DNA of 64,000 nt from a bacterium (lineage in GTDB: Bacteria > Cyanobacteriota > Sericytochromatia > S15B-MN24 > UBA4093), in the NCBI GenBank assembly GCA_017744355.1, contig JAGIBK010000006.1, positions 186,001-250,000 of the forward strand. Reading direction: 5' to 3'. Below are positions 17,542 through 28,949 of this stretch, piece after piece. A program made the translations under genes and the position numbers. The notes below the pieces were generated by a model. It saw nothing but the letters and a program-made list of their open reading frames with translations. It ran no database searches and had not been told where the DNA came from. The first letter of the stretch is position 1. The number at the start of each line of letters is the position of its first letter.

Positions 17542-17570
17542 GGAGTCGTTCTTCTCCTTAGCAAGGGGCG

Positions 17571-18296
17571 CTAACGCAAGAGGCTCATGGCGGTGTCGAG
17601 CCGGGTCTGGTAGTCGCTGGTCAGCAGTTGCTCCAGCCGCTCCTCGTCGAGCGCGCGACGCTCGACGGCGGGCGAGAGGCAGTTGATGACGGTGCGCGTG
17701 ACGGGGTGATGGGTCCACTGCGAGATCGCCTCGGGGCGCAGGCGCAAAGCCCGGCTCCAGAAACGTTCGGCAGCCTGATAATACTCCAGGCCGTTCGTAT
17801 CGTCGAGAGCCACACAGCAGTGGCCGGCCAGTTCGAAGGCGAGTCCCACCCCCCACATCTGGCTGTTGCTGTCGCTGGAGTAGGAAGGCAGGCTGCGCAG
17901 GGCCTCTTCGACGAAGATCAGGGCGCGGCGATAGGCGGCGTCCGCGGTGCCCGGGCGCTTGGCGCGGTGGTAGAGGGTGCCGGCGCGCAGCATGTCGTGG
18001 ATCCAGTGGTGGAAGAGGCCGAAGCCGGGGCGCCCCTGATCGATCAGCTCGTGGCCGGTGAAGTCGAGGCCGAGCTGCTGCTGGGCGACGATCTCGAGGC
18101 AGCGCGCCGCCTGGTAGGGCTGGCCGATGGCCACCAGGTGGTCCACCACGCGGGTCACCTCGGCTTCCGAGAGGCGGGCCACGTTGAGAATGGCGAAGGA
18201 GAGTTGGCTCGGGTTGTCGAGATCCAGCTCGGGGGCCTCGCCGGCCGCCGGGCGCCAGAAGTCGAGCCGATCCTCGAAATGATCTTCCGGATGCAT
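17571..18296 (-). CDS. Conserved helical protein of unknown function
   Basis: 241 residues, mostly helical and acidic at the N-terminus (MHPEDHFEDRLDFW). Segments such as AYRRALIFVEEALRSLP and YYQAAERFWSRALRLRPEA resemble TPR-type helical hairpins, so a TPR-like scaffold is possible. No signal or membrane segment. Start ATG 18296 has a GGGGGG purine run six bases upstream. Probably first gene of the unit ending in fliK; the next gene starts 29 bases on. Confidence 0.65.
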   Translation of the reverse strand: MHPEDHFEDRLDFWRPAAGEAPELDLDNPSQLSFAILNVARLSEAEVTRVVDHLVAIGQPYQAARCLEIVAQQQLGLDFTGHELIDQGRPGFGLFHHWIHDMLRAGTLYHRAKRPGTADAAYRRALIFVEEALRSLPSYSSDSNSQMWGVGLAFELAGHCCVALDDTNGLEYYQAAERFWSRALRLRPEAISQWTHHPVTRTVINCLSPAVERRALDEERLEQLLTSDYQTRLDTAMSLLR

Positions 18297-18346
18297 GGTG
18301 TGCCCCCCGTGCTTGGGCCGCTCCTCTCGCTGCGGTCCCTTGGGGT

Positions 18347-18352
18347 ATTCTA
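18347..18352 (-). promoter_or_regulatory. -10 element for the minus-strand gene at 17571-18296
   Basis: TAGAAT on the minus strand; predicted start near 18340 and a leader of about 44 bases. No convincing -35. It lies back to back with the mutL promoter. Confidence 0.4.
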
Positions 18353-18387
18353 CCCAGGAGCGGCGCTCGATTGCAGGGCAGACGCGA

Positions 18388-18396
18388 TGATAGAAT
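18388..18396 (+). promoter_or_regulatory. Extended -10 promoter of mutL, placing the transcript start at the ATG
   Basis: TG-A-TAGAAT. Six bases (AAGGGC) separate it from the mutL ATG at 18403, so the first transcribed base should be at or next to the A of the start codon. Only AAGG, two bases from the ATG, resembles a ribosome site. Confidence 0.5.
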
Positions 18397-18402
18397 AAGG
18401 GC

Positions 18403-20229
18403 ATGTCGAAGATTCAGCGCCTTCCCCTTCATATCGCCAACCAAATCGCCGCCGGCGAGGTCGTCGAAAGGCCGAGCTCGGTGGTCAAGGAGCTCGTCGA
18501 GAACGCGATCGACGCGGGTGCTTCGCGGATCCAGGTGATCGCCTCGGACGGCGGCCGCAACCTGACCATCGTGGACGACGGCGGGGGCATGCCACCCGAG
18601 GAGGCGCCGCTCGCTTTCGAGCGCTTCGCCACCAGCAAGATCCAGGACGCCGAGGACCTCTGGAAGCTCACCACCATGGGCTTCCGCGGCGAGGCCCTGC
18701 CCTCGATCGCGTCCATCGCGAAGGTCACCTGCACGACCCGCAGGCGCGGGGCCGAGAGCGGGGTGAGGGTCTACCTCGAAGGGGGCGCCGAGCCCGTCGT
18801 CACCCCGGTGGGCTGCCCCGAGGGCACGACCATGAAGGTGGAGGACCTGTTCTTCAACACCCCCGCGCGCCGCAAATTCCTGCGCGCCGACTCGACCGAG
18901 CTTGGCCACGTGACCGAGACCGTCACGGCCCTCGCGCTGGCTCACCCCGAGGTCCACATCAGCCTCAAGGTCAACGAGCGCAACGTCTTCGACACGGCGG
19001 GCGCCACCGACCTCGCGACCACGGCGCGCCTGGTGCTCGGCGGCGACATCGCCGGCCAGCTCCTGCCGGTCTCGGGCGAGAGCCCCCACGGCAAGGTCCA
19101 GGGCCTGGTGAGCCCGCCAGAGCTGATCCGCAGCGATCGCTCCAAGCAGTGGTTCTTCCTGAACGGCCGCGCCGTGCGCCACCCGACCCTCGCCAAGGCG
19201 GTCGAGGAAGCCCTGATGGGCCACATCCCCCACGGCCGGCACCCGCTCTACATCCTGTCGCTGACGGTCGATCCGGCGCGGGTGGACGTGAACGTCCACC
19301 CCACCAAGAAGGAAATCCGCCTGGCGGATTCGCAGAGCTTCTTCATCCTGGTGCGCGAGGCGGTCTCGCGGGCCCTGCTCAAGAGCCATCCGGCCGCGCC
19401 GAGCTTCGGTGGGGCTCCGGCCTTCGCGCCCAAGCCCCCGGCTGCCGGGCCTATCGGCGGTGCGCCCGCCTTCTCGAACGTCCCGGCCTTCAGCCGGCCC
19501 GCCGAGCGTCCCACCGTCGAGCAGAACCAGGCCGCCTTCGACGCCTACCGCCCGGCCTTCGCCCCGACCGCGCCAATGGCCGCCGAGCCCCGCCCGGTCT
19601 ACCAGGTGCCCCTGCCCGCAGGAGCCGTCCCGGTGACCGCCACCGGCCGCGAGGACACCTTCCCCTGGGATAAGATCAAGATCATCGGGCAGCTGCACGA
19701 CACCTTCATCATGCTGGAGCACCCCGACGGCCTGTACCTCCTGGACCAGCACAACTCGCACGAGCGCTATCTCTACGAACACATGACCCCTGCCGAGGTG
19801 ACGAGCCAGGAGCTGCTCTTGCCCCTGACGCTGGCCCTCAGCCCCGCCGAGCAAGAGGTCCTGGGCGATCACCTGGCGCCTCTTTCCGAGCTGGGCTTCG
19901 TCATCGAACCCTTCGGCGAGGGCACCTGGGCGATCCGGGCAGTGCCCGGCTTCTTGCCCATGGCCGAGGCCGAGCAGACCGTGCGGGACCTCCTGGGCAA
20001 GGCGGCCGAGGCGCGCTTCGTCTCGCCCGCGAACAAGGAGGACAAGTGGCGGGTGACCATCGCCTGCCACTCGGCCACCCGCGCGGGCGATCGCCTCACC
20101 ATGGAGCAGATGCAGCGCATCGTCGAGTTGTGGCGCAAGTGCGACCAGCCCTTCACCTGCCCCCACGGCCGTCCTACGGGCTTCTTGCTCGGGATGGGCG
20201 AGTTGCAGCGCCGCTGCCTGCGCAGCTAG
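18403..20229 (+). CDS. mutL: DNA mismatch repair protein MutL
   Basis: 608 residues. The N-terminal GHKL ATPase shows ELVENAIDAGA (30-40), DDGGGM (58-63) and MGFRGEALPSIASI (92-105), followed by the LFFNTPARRKFL lid region. A Pro/Ala-rich linker (about 330-415) leads to the C-terminal dimerisation and endonuclease domain: DQHNSHERYLYE (448-459) matches the DQHA(x)2E(x)4E metal site apart from Ala to Asn, and CPHGRP is present near the end. MutL should therefore nick DNA itself, as in bacteria without MutH. No mutS in the window. Confidence 0.96.
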   Translation: MSKIQRLPLHIANQIAAGEVVERPSSVVKELVENAIDAGASRIQVIASDGGRNLTIVDDGGGMPPEEAPLAFERFATSKIQDAEDLWKLTTMGFRGEALPSIASIAKVTCTTRRRGAESGVRVYLEGGAEPVVTPVGCPEGTTMKVEDLFFNTPARRKFLRADSTELGHVTETVTALALAHPEVHISLKVNERNVFDTAGATDLATTARLVLGGDIAGQLLPVSGESPHGKVQGLVSPPELIRSDRSKQWFFLNGRAVRHPTLAKAVEEALMGHIPHGRHPLYILSLTVDPARVDVNVHPTKKEIRLADSQSFFILVREAVSRALLKSHPAAPSFGGAPAFAPKPPAAGPIGGAPAFSNVPAFSRPAERPTVEQNQAAFDAYRPAFAPTAPMAAEPRPVYQVPLPAGAVPVTATGREDTFPWDKIKIIGQLHDTFIMLEHPDGLYLLDQHNSHERYLYEHMTPAEVTSQELLLPLTLALSPAEQEVLGDHLAPLSELGFVIEPFGEGTWAIRAVPGFLPMAEAEQTVRDLLGKAAEARFVSPANKEDKWRVTIACHSATRAGDRLTMEQMQRIVELWRKCDQPFTCPHGRPTGFLLGMGELQRRCLRS

Positions 20230-20259
20230 CGTCCGCGGCTTTTCTATTAGGAGTTCGAC

Positions 20260-20511
20260 GTGTCGGCAAAACCCTGGGCCTTTCGCCTCGGCATCGGGCT
20301 GATGATCCTCTCGTGCGGGCTGTGGGTCGCCCTGCTCGTCGTGCCCTTCCTGCCACTCGCCACCAGCCACAAAGCCGCGCTCGGCGGGGCGGTGGTCGTG
20401 GGCGCCGAGGTCCTCTTCTGGGTGGGCGGCCTCATCGCGGGGCCCGAAGCGATCACGCGCTTCAGGAGCTTCTTCGGGCGCAAGCCGCGCCAAGAAAAGA
20501 CTCCCGAATGA
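20260..20511 (+). CDS. Two-helix membrane protein (transporter suffix domain type)
   Basis: 83 residues with two hydrophobic helices (about 9-34 and 38-62) and a basic C-terminal tail. Helix one with LGIGLMILSCGLW and helix two with VVVGAEVLFWVGGLIAG resemble the small transporter-suffix domain found alone or behind transporters. GTG start at 20260 follows AGGAG seven bases upstream, 30 bases after mutL. Confidence 0.72.
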   Translation: MSAKPWAFRLGIGLMILSCGLWVALLVVPFLPLATSHKAALGGAVVVGAEVLFWVGGLIAGPEAITRFRSFFGRKPRQEKTPE

Positions 20512-20642
20512 TCACCCCGCGCCCGCACTGTTTACTCGCCCGGCTCGGCTAAACAGACTCCTCCCATCCGCTCATGTGAGCGATCATGTGATCGCAGGTT
20601 GCTAGGATGCTCCCAGGCTCGAACAAGCGAAAGGAGACACTC

Positions 20643-21305
20643 ATGCGTCGACGGAATTGGATCACGGCCCTTCTCGCCGCAGCACTCGGCGTCGGCGTCG
20701 CCTCGCCCGCCTTGGCGGGTACCGGTCCTCGCAGCGACATCACCCAGGGGCACTGGGCCGTCGGCTTCGACAAGAGTGCCTTCTCGCTGGACTTCGGCCT
20801 GAACGATCACCTGACGGTGGGCGTCGGCGCCCGCGCAGAGGATGTCGGGACCGCCTGGAGCGGGGTCGGGGCGCACGCCACCTACCGCCTCATCGGCAAG
20901 CACGACGGCTGGAACCTCGCGCTCGGCGGCCGCATGAGCGTCCCGATGGATCAGTACGCTGCCCTCGCCGACTCCCGGGTCCGCGACGTGACGGGCGCGG
21001 TCGGCTACATGGGGGCTGCGAGCGGCTACGTGCTGCTCTCGATGCCGTTGACCAGCTGGTTCGTCCTGCGCTATCCCGTGGGACTCACCTACTACCTGGG
21101 CGCGGGCCAGAACAACGGCACTCCGTGGGCCTTCGGCAGCGACTCGTGGCGGCCGGACGACGGGCGCACCGGCTCGATCACGACCCCGGGCAGCACCTTC
21201 TACTTCCCGGCCCTCCAGTTCCTGCCGGAAGCCGCCTTCAAGCTCTGGGGCTTCGAGGCGACCCTGTTCGGGACCAGCATCGCGGGCATCCGCCTGACGT
21301 TCTGA
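20643..21305 (+). CDS. Secreted beta-barrel, probable outer membrane protein
   Basis: 220 residues. Signal peptide MRRRNWITALLAAALGVGVA ending ALA-G. The rest alternates polar and hydrophobic residues (TVGVGARAEDVG, ATYRLIGKHDGWNLALGG) and ends RLTF with a terminal phenylalanine, the usual outer-membrane barrel signal. Start ATG 20643 has AAAGGAGA upstream. Function unknown. Confidence 0.78.
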   Translation: MRRRNWITALLAAALGVGVASPALAGTGPRSDITQGHWAVGFDKSAFSLDFGLNDHLTVGVGARAEDVGTAWSGVGAHATYRLIGKHDGWNLALGGRMSVPMDQYAALADSRVRDVTGAVGYMGAASGYVLLSMPLTSWFVLRYPVGLTYYLGAGQNNGTPWAFGSDSWRPDDGRTGSITTPGSTFYFPALQFLPEAAFKLWGFEATLFGTSIAGIRLTF

Positions 21306-21307
21306 CG

Positions 21308-22327
21308 CTAGAGGACGGTGAGGAACACCGAGCGGTTGGACCACTGGCCGAAACGGACGTCGAGGGGGCCTGAGGCGGCGCTTGCGGGCACAGTGAAACG
21401 GATCCAGGTGCCGTCAGGCCCCACGGCGGTCACGGGGCACACGAGGCCGTTGCTCGTCTTGACCGAGACGGCCGCCGTCGATTTGGGCAGGCCGAGCCCG
21501 TAGAGGGTGACGGTTGCGCCGACGGCACCGCTGACGCCGGTGGTCGCATCCAGCGTCCAACCGCTGGCCCCCCAAGCGATCCCTTCCTCGCCGCCATAGC
21601 CCGTGCCCGCCAGACTGGTACTGCTCGAAGGCTGCCCGCCAGGCCGCAAGAAGAGCACGGCGACGGGATCCTCATCCGCTTGCAGCGCTTGCACCACGAG
21701 GGACCAAGTGCGGTGGACGGCGGCCTTGGAGAGGGCCGCCGAAGCGGTCCCCGTCAGCGAAGCTGGGACGGTGTAGGTATCGAACATGGTGAAGCCCGCC
21801 GCCGTGGAGGGAGTATTGGCCTTGACGCTGCCCAAGAGCGCCAGGTTCTCGCTCGGCGAGAGCCGGTTAAGGCCCGCCAAGGCACTGATGGCGGTGGTGG
21901 CGGTGGTGATGCGAACGCCCGCTCCGGTGAGGGTCACCCAGTTGCTGCCCTGAAACGAGGCGAGGGTCCGGATTCGCGCCAAGGGGGCGCCGGCGCGGTT
22001 GGGCAGACCTCCGGCCGAAAGCCCCTTCACCGCTTCGAGAAAGTATGCCCCTGCCTGGGGACGGAAGGTCTTCTCGAAGGAGAGGACGAAGGCGCCGTCA
22101 GGGTCCGTGAGGGCGGTCGCGAGGGTGTTGCCCGTCGCGGTGTCGATGAGAGAGACCGTCGCCTTGGTGCCGATCTCGGCCATGGTGGCGGAAACCCGGC
22201 GCTCGACGGGAAACTGGACCGTTCCCGACAAGGGGGGCGTCACGGGCAAGCCCTCTGCGGCAGGTACGGCACAGCCGGCCAAGAGGATCACGCCCGCAAG
22301 CGTCAGGTGACGCATCGTACCGATCAT
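21308..22327 (-). CDS. Lipoprotein with shared LEAVKGL module and TIG-like domain, no NHL repeats
   Basis: 339 residues, lipobox LLAGC. Residues about 30-170 are the module shared with the three NHL lipoproteins in this window: KATVSLIDTATGNTLA, FLEAVKGLSAGG, PNRAGAPLARIRTL. A helical part ends in a DEDPVAVLF motif, and the C-terminus is a TIG/IPT-like beta domain (GATVTLYGLGLPKS). It lacks the NHL propeller of its paralogues. The ATG overlaps the TGA of the upstream gene (ATGA), so translation is coupled; GGAGG lies eight bases upstream. Role unknown, envelope-attached. Confidence 0.8.
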   Translation of the reverse strand: MIGTMRHLTLAGVILLAGCAVPAAEGLPVTPPLSGTVQFPVERRVSATMAEIGTKATVSLIDTATGNTLATALTDPDGAFVLSFEKTFRPQAGAYFLEAVKGLSAGGLPNRAGAPLARIRTLASFQGSNWVTLTGAGVRITTATTAISALAGLNRLSPSENLALLGSVKANTPSTAAGFTMFDTYTVPASLTGTASAALSKAAVHRTWSLVVQALQADEDPVAVLFLRPGGQPSSSTSLAGTGYGGEEGIAWGASGWTLDATTGVSGAVGATVTLYGLGLPKSTAAVSVKTSNGLVCPVTAVGPDGTWIRFTVPASAASGPLDVRFGQWSNRSVFLTVL

Positions 22328-25212
22328 TTGAAGAGCCTCCGGATGCGGTTGGTGCCCAATTCTGCGAAGTAAAGCGTTCCGTCGTTCGGGTCCACGCTCA
22401 AGCCCGCGGGGTTGTAAAGGGGAGTCGTCAGCGCGGGCACGTTCTCGAGCGCAGTCCCGCCGGCGCCGTTGCCGGCGATGGTTTTCATCTGGCCGTTCGA
22501 GATGCTCCGGACGCGGTAGTTGGTGTCGGAGAAGTACAGGGTACCGCCATCGGTCACGCAGAGGCCGAGGACCTCGCCGATCTTGGCGCCCGCTGCGACG
22601 CCGTCGGGGGCGATGCCCTGGGTGCCCGTCCCCACCACGCTGCTGGTCACGGACGAGTTCGCGGGATCGACGATCTTGATGATTTTGTAGGTATCGCGCT
22701 CGCCGATGTAGAGCGTCTTGGTGGCACGATGATACGCGAGGTACATCGGCGAGACGGCGTTGGCCACGATATGAACAGTGCCGCCCGTGACCTGGAGAAC
22801 CTTGTTGTTGCCGCGGCTCGCGATGAACAGGGATTGGGTGTCGGAATCCCACGCCAGCCCCGTGGGGGCATCGAGGGTGCTGCCCAACGCCGAGCCCCCT
22901 TCGGTCGGGGTGCCGGAGAGGGACGAACTGTTGCCTGCAACCGTCTGGATGGTCGCACCAGGGCTGCCCGGATTCACGACCTTGCGGACCCGGTTCCCGT
23001 AAAACTCGCAGATGTAGAGGGTCTTGGTCGCATTGTCGAAAGCGAGGCCCGAAGGATTCATGAGCTTGGCGCTCGTCGCGACGGTGCCGTCCGGGTCGGT
23101 GCCGCTGGCGCCGGTGCCTGCCACGGTCGTGATCACGCCGTCGCTCTTACGGACCATGCGGACCCGGTTTCCCTTGTGCCCCGAGCCCGTCTCACTGAAA
23201 TAGACGTTGCCGTTACCGTCCACCACGCAGGTCGGGACCCCCCAGGTCACCGAATTGATCAGGAAGATCTGGGCGTTGAGGGCAGGCCCGCCATCCCCCG
23301 AGCTGAGCTTCAGACCGTTGCCGGCCACGGTTCGGACCGTGTTGGACGGCGAGGCAATGCAGCGGATCCGCGAGGAGAGGAAGGGCGCGGCATAGTCGAA
23401 GAGCGTATGGCTGACGAAGAGGTTGTCGTTGGCGTCGAAGGCGAGGCCGGATGGATTGATCAGGCGCTCGGCCGAAAGCGGGATGTTTTCACCCGCGTAG
23501 TTCCCGGTACTGCCGTCCCCGGCAAAGGTGCTGGTAGCGCCCGAGGTCGAGCGCTTGATGAGCTTCCAGTAGGTCGAGATGTAGAGGTTGCCCGTCTTGT
23601 CCACGGCGATGCACGCCGGATTAACGGACAAGGTTTGAACGGTCGAGATCAGGCCGCCCACGACCTTGCGAATGCGCTTTTCGTTGTAGAGCGACAGGTA
23701 GACGGCATCGTCCGGGCCAACGGCGATGCCCGCCCCTTCGCCACCAAAGCCGTTACCGACGTCCAGCTTTGCGCTCACCGCGCTCACGTTCTCTCCCGTA
23801 TCGCTGCCGGTGCCCGCAAAGAGCGTCGGGACGCCGCTGGCATCGAGCTTCGTGACCCGATCGGCGGCTCTGGAGAGGACGTAGAGGATCCCGGTGCTAT
23901 CGAAGGCCATGCCCCAGGGTTGCTGCAGATGGGTGGCGTCGGGGCCGGCGAACGTCGAGAGGTTCCCGGCGGCATCGACCTTGCAGATGCGATTGTTGCC
24001 GGTATCAGCGATGTAGAGCTCGCCGGTGAGCGGATGGACGGCGACGCTCTGAGGCCCCTGGAGCAGGCAAGAGGTGGCGGGGCCCGAGAGGGTCATGCCA
24101 TATTGGCCGGCCCCCGCGACCAGGGTGATGAAACCGGTGGCGAGGTTGACCTTGAAGACCTGGTGGGCCTGGTCGCTTGTGAAGTAGAGGTTCCCCAAGT
24201 TGTCCGCGGCCATGCCCCTGGGGTAGATGGCCCAGTTCGTCGCCAGCGTCGAGGGCGCAGGCCGGCTCGTCCCCGCGAAGGTCGCGATGGTGAAAGCAGG
24301 CGAGGTGTACGTGCCGACCGTGGCGATCAGGTTCCCGACCTTGACGGTCAGCGGGCCCGTGCTGACGCCCGTGGGGATGGTGACGACGAGCTTGGTGTCG
24401 GTCGCCCCGGCATCGGGGGCGACGTAGTTGCCGTTGAAGCCTACCAGGGCCAGCGCCAGGTCCCGGCCGTACAGGGTGATCTTGGCACCTTCGTCGCCGC
24501 TCAGGGCCGAGTAGTCGGTGACGAGCGGGCCGCGTTCGAGGCGAACGTACTGGCCGGTGGCCGCGTTGCGGGCGAGCGCTGCCATGGGATCCTGATCACT
24601 CGCGAGCGCGAGCGCCGCGAGGCCTGCGACCGAGCTGAGCTCGCTTGCAGCGATCTTGGCGGGGTCGGGGGTGGTGAAGGTGGCAGGGAGCGTGATCGAC
24701 TCGAGGAAGCCTTGCAAATCGGCCGGGGCGAGCCCCTTGAGGCTCGCGATGACGGCAAGCGCGGTCGTGTTCAGATCGAGCTGGATCTTGGGCGTCGTGA
24801 GGCTCTTCCAGCTTCCTCCCGTGAAGGCGACGAGGGTACGCAGGCGAGCCCCCGAGGCCCCCGGGCGGTTGGGGGCCCCACCCGCAGAAAGCCCTTTGAC
24901 CGCCTCGACGAGGTAGGGCGTATCGGGCTGCGGACTCCAGTTCTTGAACTTGAGGGAGAACGCGCCCTTGTCGTCGGTGAGGGCGGTCGTCACGGTCTCT
25001 CCGCTGCCCGGATCGATCAAGGAGACGGTGGCGAGGCTTGCGACCTCCAGGCTGGTGGCCTGAGCACGTAGTCCGACCGACCAGGCGACACTGCCGGTGA
25101 GCAGCGGAGCCTCATGAACGGCGGCAGGGTGAGCGCCCGGCATCAAGCCCGGCACCTTCAGGCAGCCGCTGAGCAGCACGAGCAGCATCAAAATCCAGCA
25201 TTTGCGCGACAT
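22324..25212 (-). CDS. Large lipoprotein with shared module, TIG domain and NHL beta-propeller repeats
   Basis: 962 residues, lipobox LLSGC. After the shared module (ATVSLIDPGSGETV, LVEAVKGLSAGGAPNRPG) and a SDQDPMAAL motif comes a TIG/IPT domain (GAKITLYGRDL). About 330-960 is a long run of NHL-type propeller repeats, each with a phrase such as VAVHPLTGELYIADTGNNRI or SGLAFDNATKTLYICEFYGN; enough repeats are visible for more than one propeller. Surface-exposed binding or scaffold role likely; no catalytic motif seen. ATG 25212 with AGGAGAG upstream. Confidence 0.88.
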   Translation of the reverse strand: MSRKCWILMLLVLLSGCLKVPGLMPGAHPAAVHEAPLLTGSVAWSVGLRAQATSLEVASLATVSLIDPGSGETVTTALTDDKGAFSLKFKNWSPQPDTPYLVEAVKGLSAGGAPNRPGASGARLRTLVAFTGGSWKSLTTPKIQLDLNTTALAVIASLKGLAPADLQGFLESITLPATFTTPDPAKIAASELSSVAGLAALALASDQDPMAALARNAATGQYVRLERGPLVTDYSALSGDEGAKITLYGRDLALALVGFNGNYVAPDAGATDTKLVVTIPTGVSTGPLTVKVGNLIATVGTYTSPAFTIATFAGTSRPAPSTLATNWAIYPRGMAADNLGNLYFTSDQAHQVFKVNLATGFITLVAGAGQYGMTLSGPATSCLLQGPQSVAVHPLTGELYIADTGNNRICKVDAAGNLSTFAGPDATHLQQPWGMAFDSTGILYVLSRAADRVTKLDASGVPTLFAGTGSDTGENVSAVSAKLDVGNGFGGEGAGIAVGPDDAVYLSLYNEKRIRKVVGGLISTVQTLSVNPACIAVDKTGNLYISTYWKLIKRSTSGATSTFAGDGSTGNYAGENIPLSAERLINPSGLAFDANDNLFVSHTLFDYAAPFLSSRIRCIASPSNTVRTVAGNGLKLSSGDGGPALNAQIFLINSVTWGVPTCVVDGNGNVYFSETGSGHKGNRVRMVRKSDGVITTVAGTGASGTDPDGTVATSAKLMNPSGLAFDNATKTLYICEFYGNRVRKVVNPGSPGATIQTVAGNSSSLSGTPTEGGSALGSTLDAPTGLAWDSDTQSLFIASRGNNKVLQVTGGTVHIVANAVSPMYLAYHRATKTLYIGERDTYKIIKIVDPANSSVTSSVVGTGTQGIAPDGVAAGAKIGEVLGLCVTDGGTLYFSDTNYRVRSISNGQMKTIAGNGAGGTALENVPALTTPLYNPAGLSVDPNDGTLYFAELGTNRIRRLFK

Positions 25213-25239
25213 GCGATCTCTCCTGGCGCGTGGCGTTCG

Positions 25240-25956
25240 TCAGTAGGAAAGGGTGATGTCCTGGCGTTCGTTAGCAACCACGCTGACGCTGCATGTCGCA
25301 AGCTCGCTGGCATTGCCCATCAAGAGCAGGGTCATGCCGACGCCGGGCGTCACGGCCATCAAGCGATTGATTTCCACGTTGCTCTGAGCGTCCACGGCGC
25401 GGTGATCGGCGTCGTAGAGAACGGCCGTGAGGTCGCTGCCCAGCGGGGCGCTCGCGTTCTTCCGGCTGACGGCGATGTTGAGCAGGGCCTTGGGGTTGGC
25501 TTTGACGGTCACGAACACGCGGGTGAAGACGGCGGGGTTCGCGGCGGCCTTGGCAACGACCTGCGCCGATCCGACGGCAGCTCCCGGCAAGACCGAGACC
25601 TTGCCGGCATCGACGGCAAGACGCGAGGGGTCCGAGACGCTCCAGGTGACGCCGCCCGGATCGGTGCGACCGTCGGTGCGCAGGACCTTGGCGCTCACCA
25701 CCGCGCTGCTGGGCGAGGCCGGTTGGCCGGCGGTCGGCGGCCTGTAGAGTTCCAGGGTCTCGACCGGAATCTGGACGCTGGCCGGCAAGGGGGTGTCGCC
25801 GCCATCGGTGGCGACGTCGCCGCTCACCTCGCTCGATCCGGGATCCTTCGGGCCTGGCGTCAGCACCGCGATTTCATCCGGGTCATTGGTGCAACCCGGC
25901 ACGGTGCCGACCAGCAAAGCAGCCGCAAGGGCGATGTGAGAAGATGAGCGCTTCAT
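25240..25956 (-). CDS. Lipoprotein with Ig-like domain
   Basis: 238 residues. Lipobox VPGC after a signal peptide. Acid/Gly/Pro-rich stretch (25-55) then a bacterial Ig-like (BIG2-like) domain: VTWSVSDPSRLAVDAGKVSVLPGA with the typical T-W-S-V-S-D phrase. The C-terminal 90 residues form another beta-rich domain. First gene of the minus-strand set of three lipoproteins; the next starts 27 bases later. Function unknown. Confidence 0.78.
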   Translation of the reverse strand: MKRSSSHIALAAALLVGTVPGCTNDPDEIAVLTPGPKDPGSSEVSGDVATDGGDTPLPASVQIPVETLELYRPPTAGQPASPSSAVVSAKVLRTDGRTDPGGVTWSVSDPSRLAVDAGKVSVLPGAAVGSAQVVAKAAANPAVFTRVFVTVKANPKALLNIAVSRKNASAPLGSDLTAVLYDADHRAVDAQSNVEINRLMAVTPGVGMTLLLMGNASELATCSVSVVANERQDITLSY

Positions 25957-26155
25957 CGATCAAGGTCCTGTCGCTGAATCTAATAGACAACCTCTCGCAC
26001 TCTAGATTTATTCCCAAAATGAACGTTTTCTCATCCACATATTTAGACATCACCCCCGAACCGTGCCTCGGAGCGCCCCGGCACGACGGCGAAGCCGGCT
26101 CGCTCAGGCGACATGGCCGGTGCCCAACCGAGACGGAACACCCCCAAAAAAGAAT

Positions 26156-26177
26156 CCCCGCCCCAAATGGGGCGGGG
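26156..26177 (-). terminator. Rho-independent terminator of clpB
   Basis: Minus strand: CCCCGCCCC, loop ATTT, GGGGCGGGG (9-bp stem) followed by ATTCTTTTTTGG, a proper T tract. It lies 10 bases past the clpB stop. Confidence 0.88.
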
Positions 26178-26186
26178 AGGGGCGCG

Positions 26187-28790
<2,604 letters not shown>

Positions 28791-28829
28791 CGGAGCCTCC
28801 TTAGAAATGTGGGCGCATCTCGGGGGATC

Positions 28830-28849
28830 GACCTTGATGATACAAGGTC
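28830..28849. promoter_or_regulatory. Inverted repeat in the clpB leader/-10 region
   Basis: GACCTTG-ATGATA-CAAGGTC: perfect 7-bp arms around six bases. On the minus strand it overlaps the predicted -10/+1 of clpB, so it could be a second operator or an RNA hairpin at the transcript start. Confidence 0.45.
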
Positions 28850-28876
28850 ATATAACTTGAGTGGCTGAATGTCAAG
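28849..28876 (-). promoter_or_regulatory. clpB promoter with HAIR-like (HspR) operator
   Basis: CTTGAGT-GGCTGAA-TGTCAAG (28856-28876) matches the HspR-associated inverted repeat CTTGAGT-N7-ACTCAAG at 12 of 14 half-site bases with the exact 7-base spacer. On the minus strand a TTGACA (28870-28875) inside it forms a -35, with TATATG/TATGAC 15-17 bases downstream as -10. A repressor here would block RNA polymerase. Confidence 0.6.
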
Positions 28877-28949
28877 CCACATTATCCCGACTCGGAAAAA
28901 GCGTCGCCTCCAGGGGGTCTTGGGCCGGATCTGACGATCCTCGCTTGCC

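Noticed and set aside
16765..20493. A 1242-codon open frame on the minus strand
   Set aside because: Only its last 258 codons (J-domain/TPR protein) are coding. The rest is antisense to mutL and the gene at 17571-18296, open because of high GC codon bias.
22729..25071. A 780-codon plus-strand open frame
   Set aside because: Antisense to the NHL lipoprotein gene, which has a lipobox and repeats; this frame has only Arg/Gly/Ala-rich low-complexity sequence.
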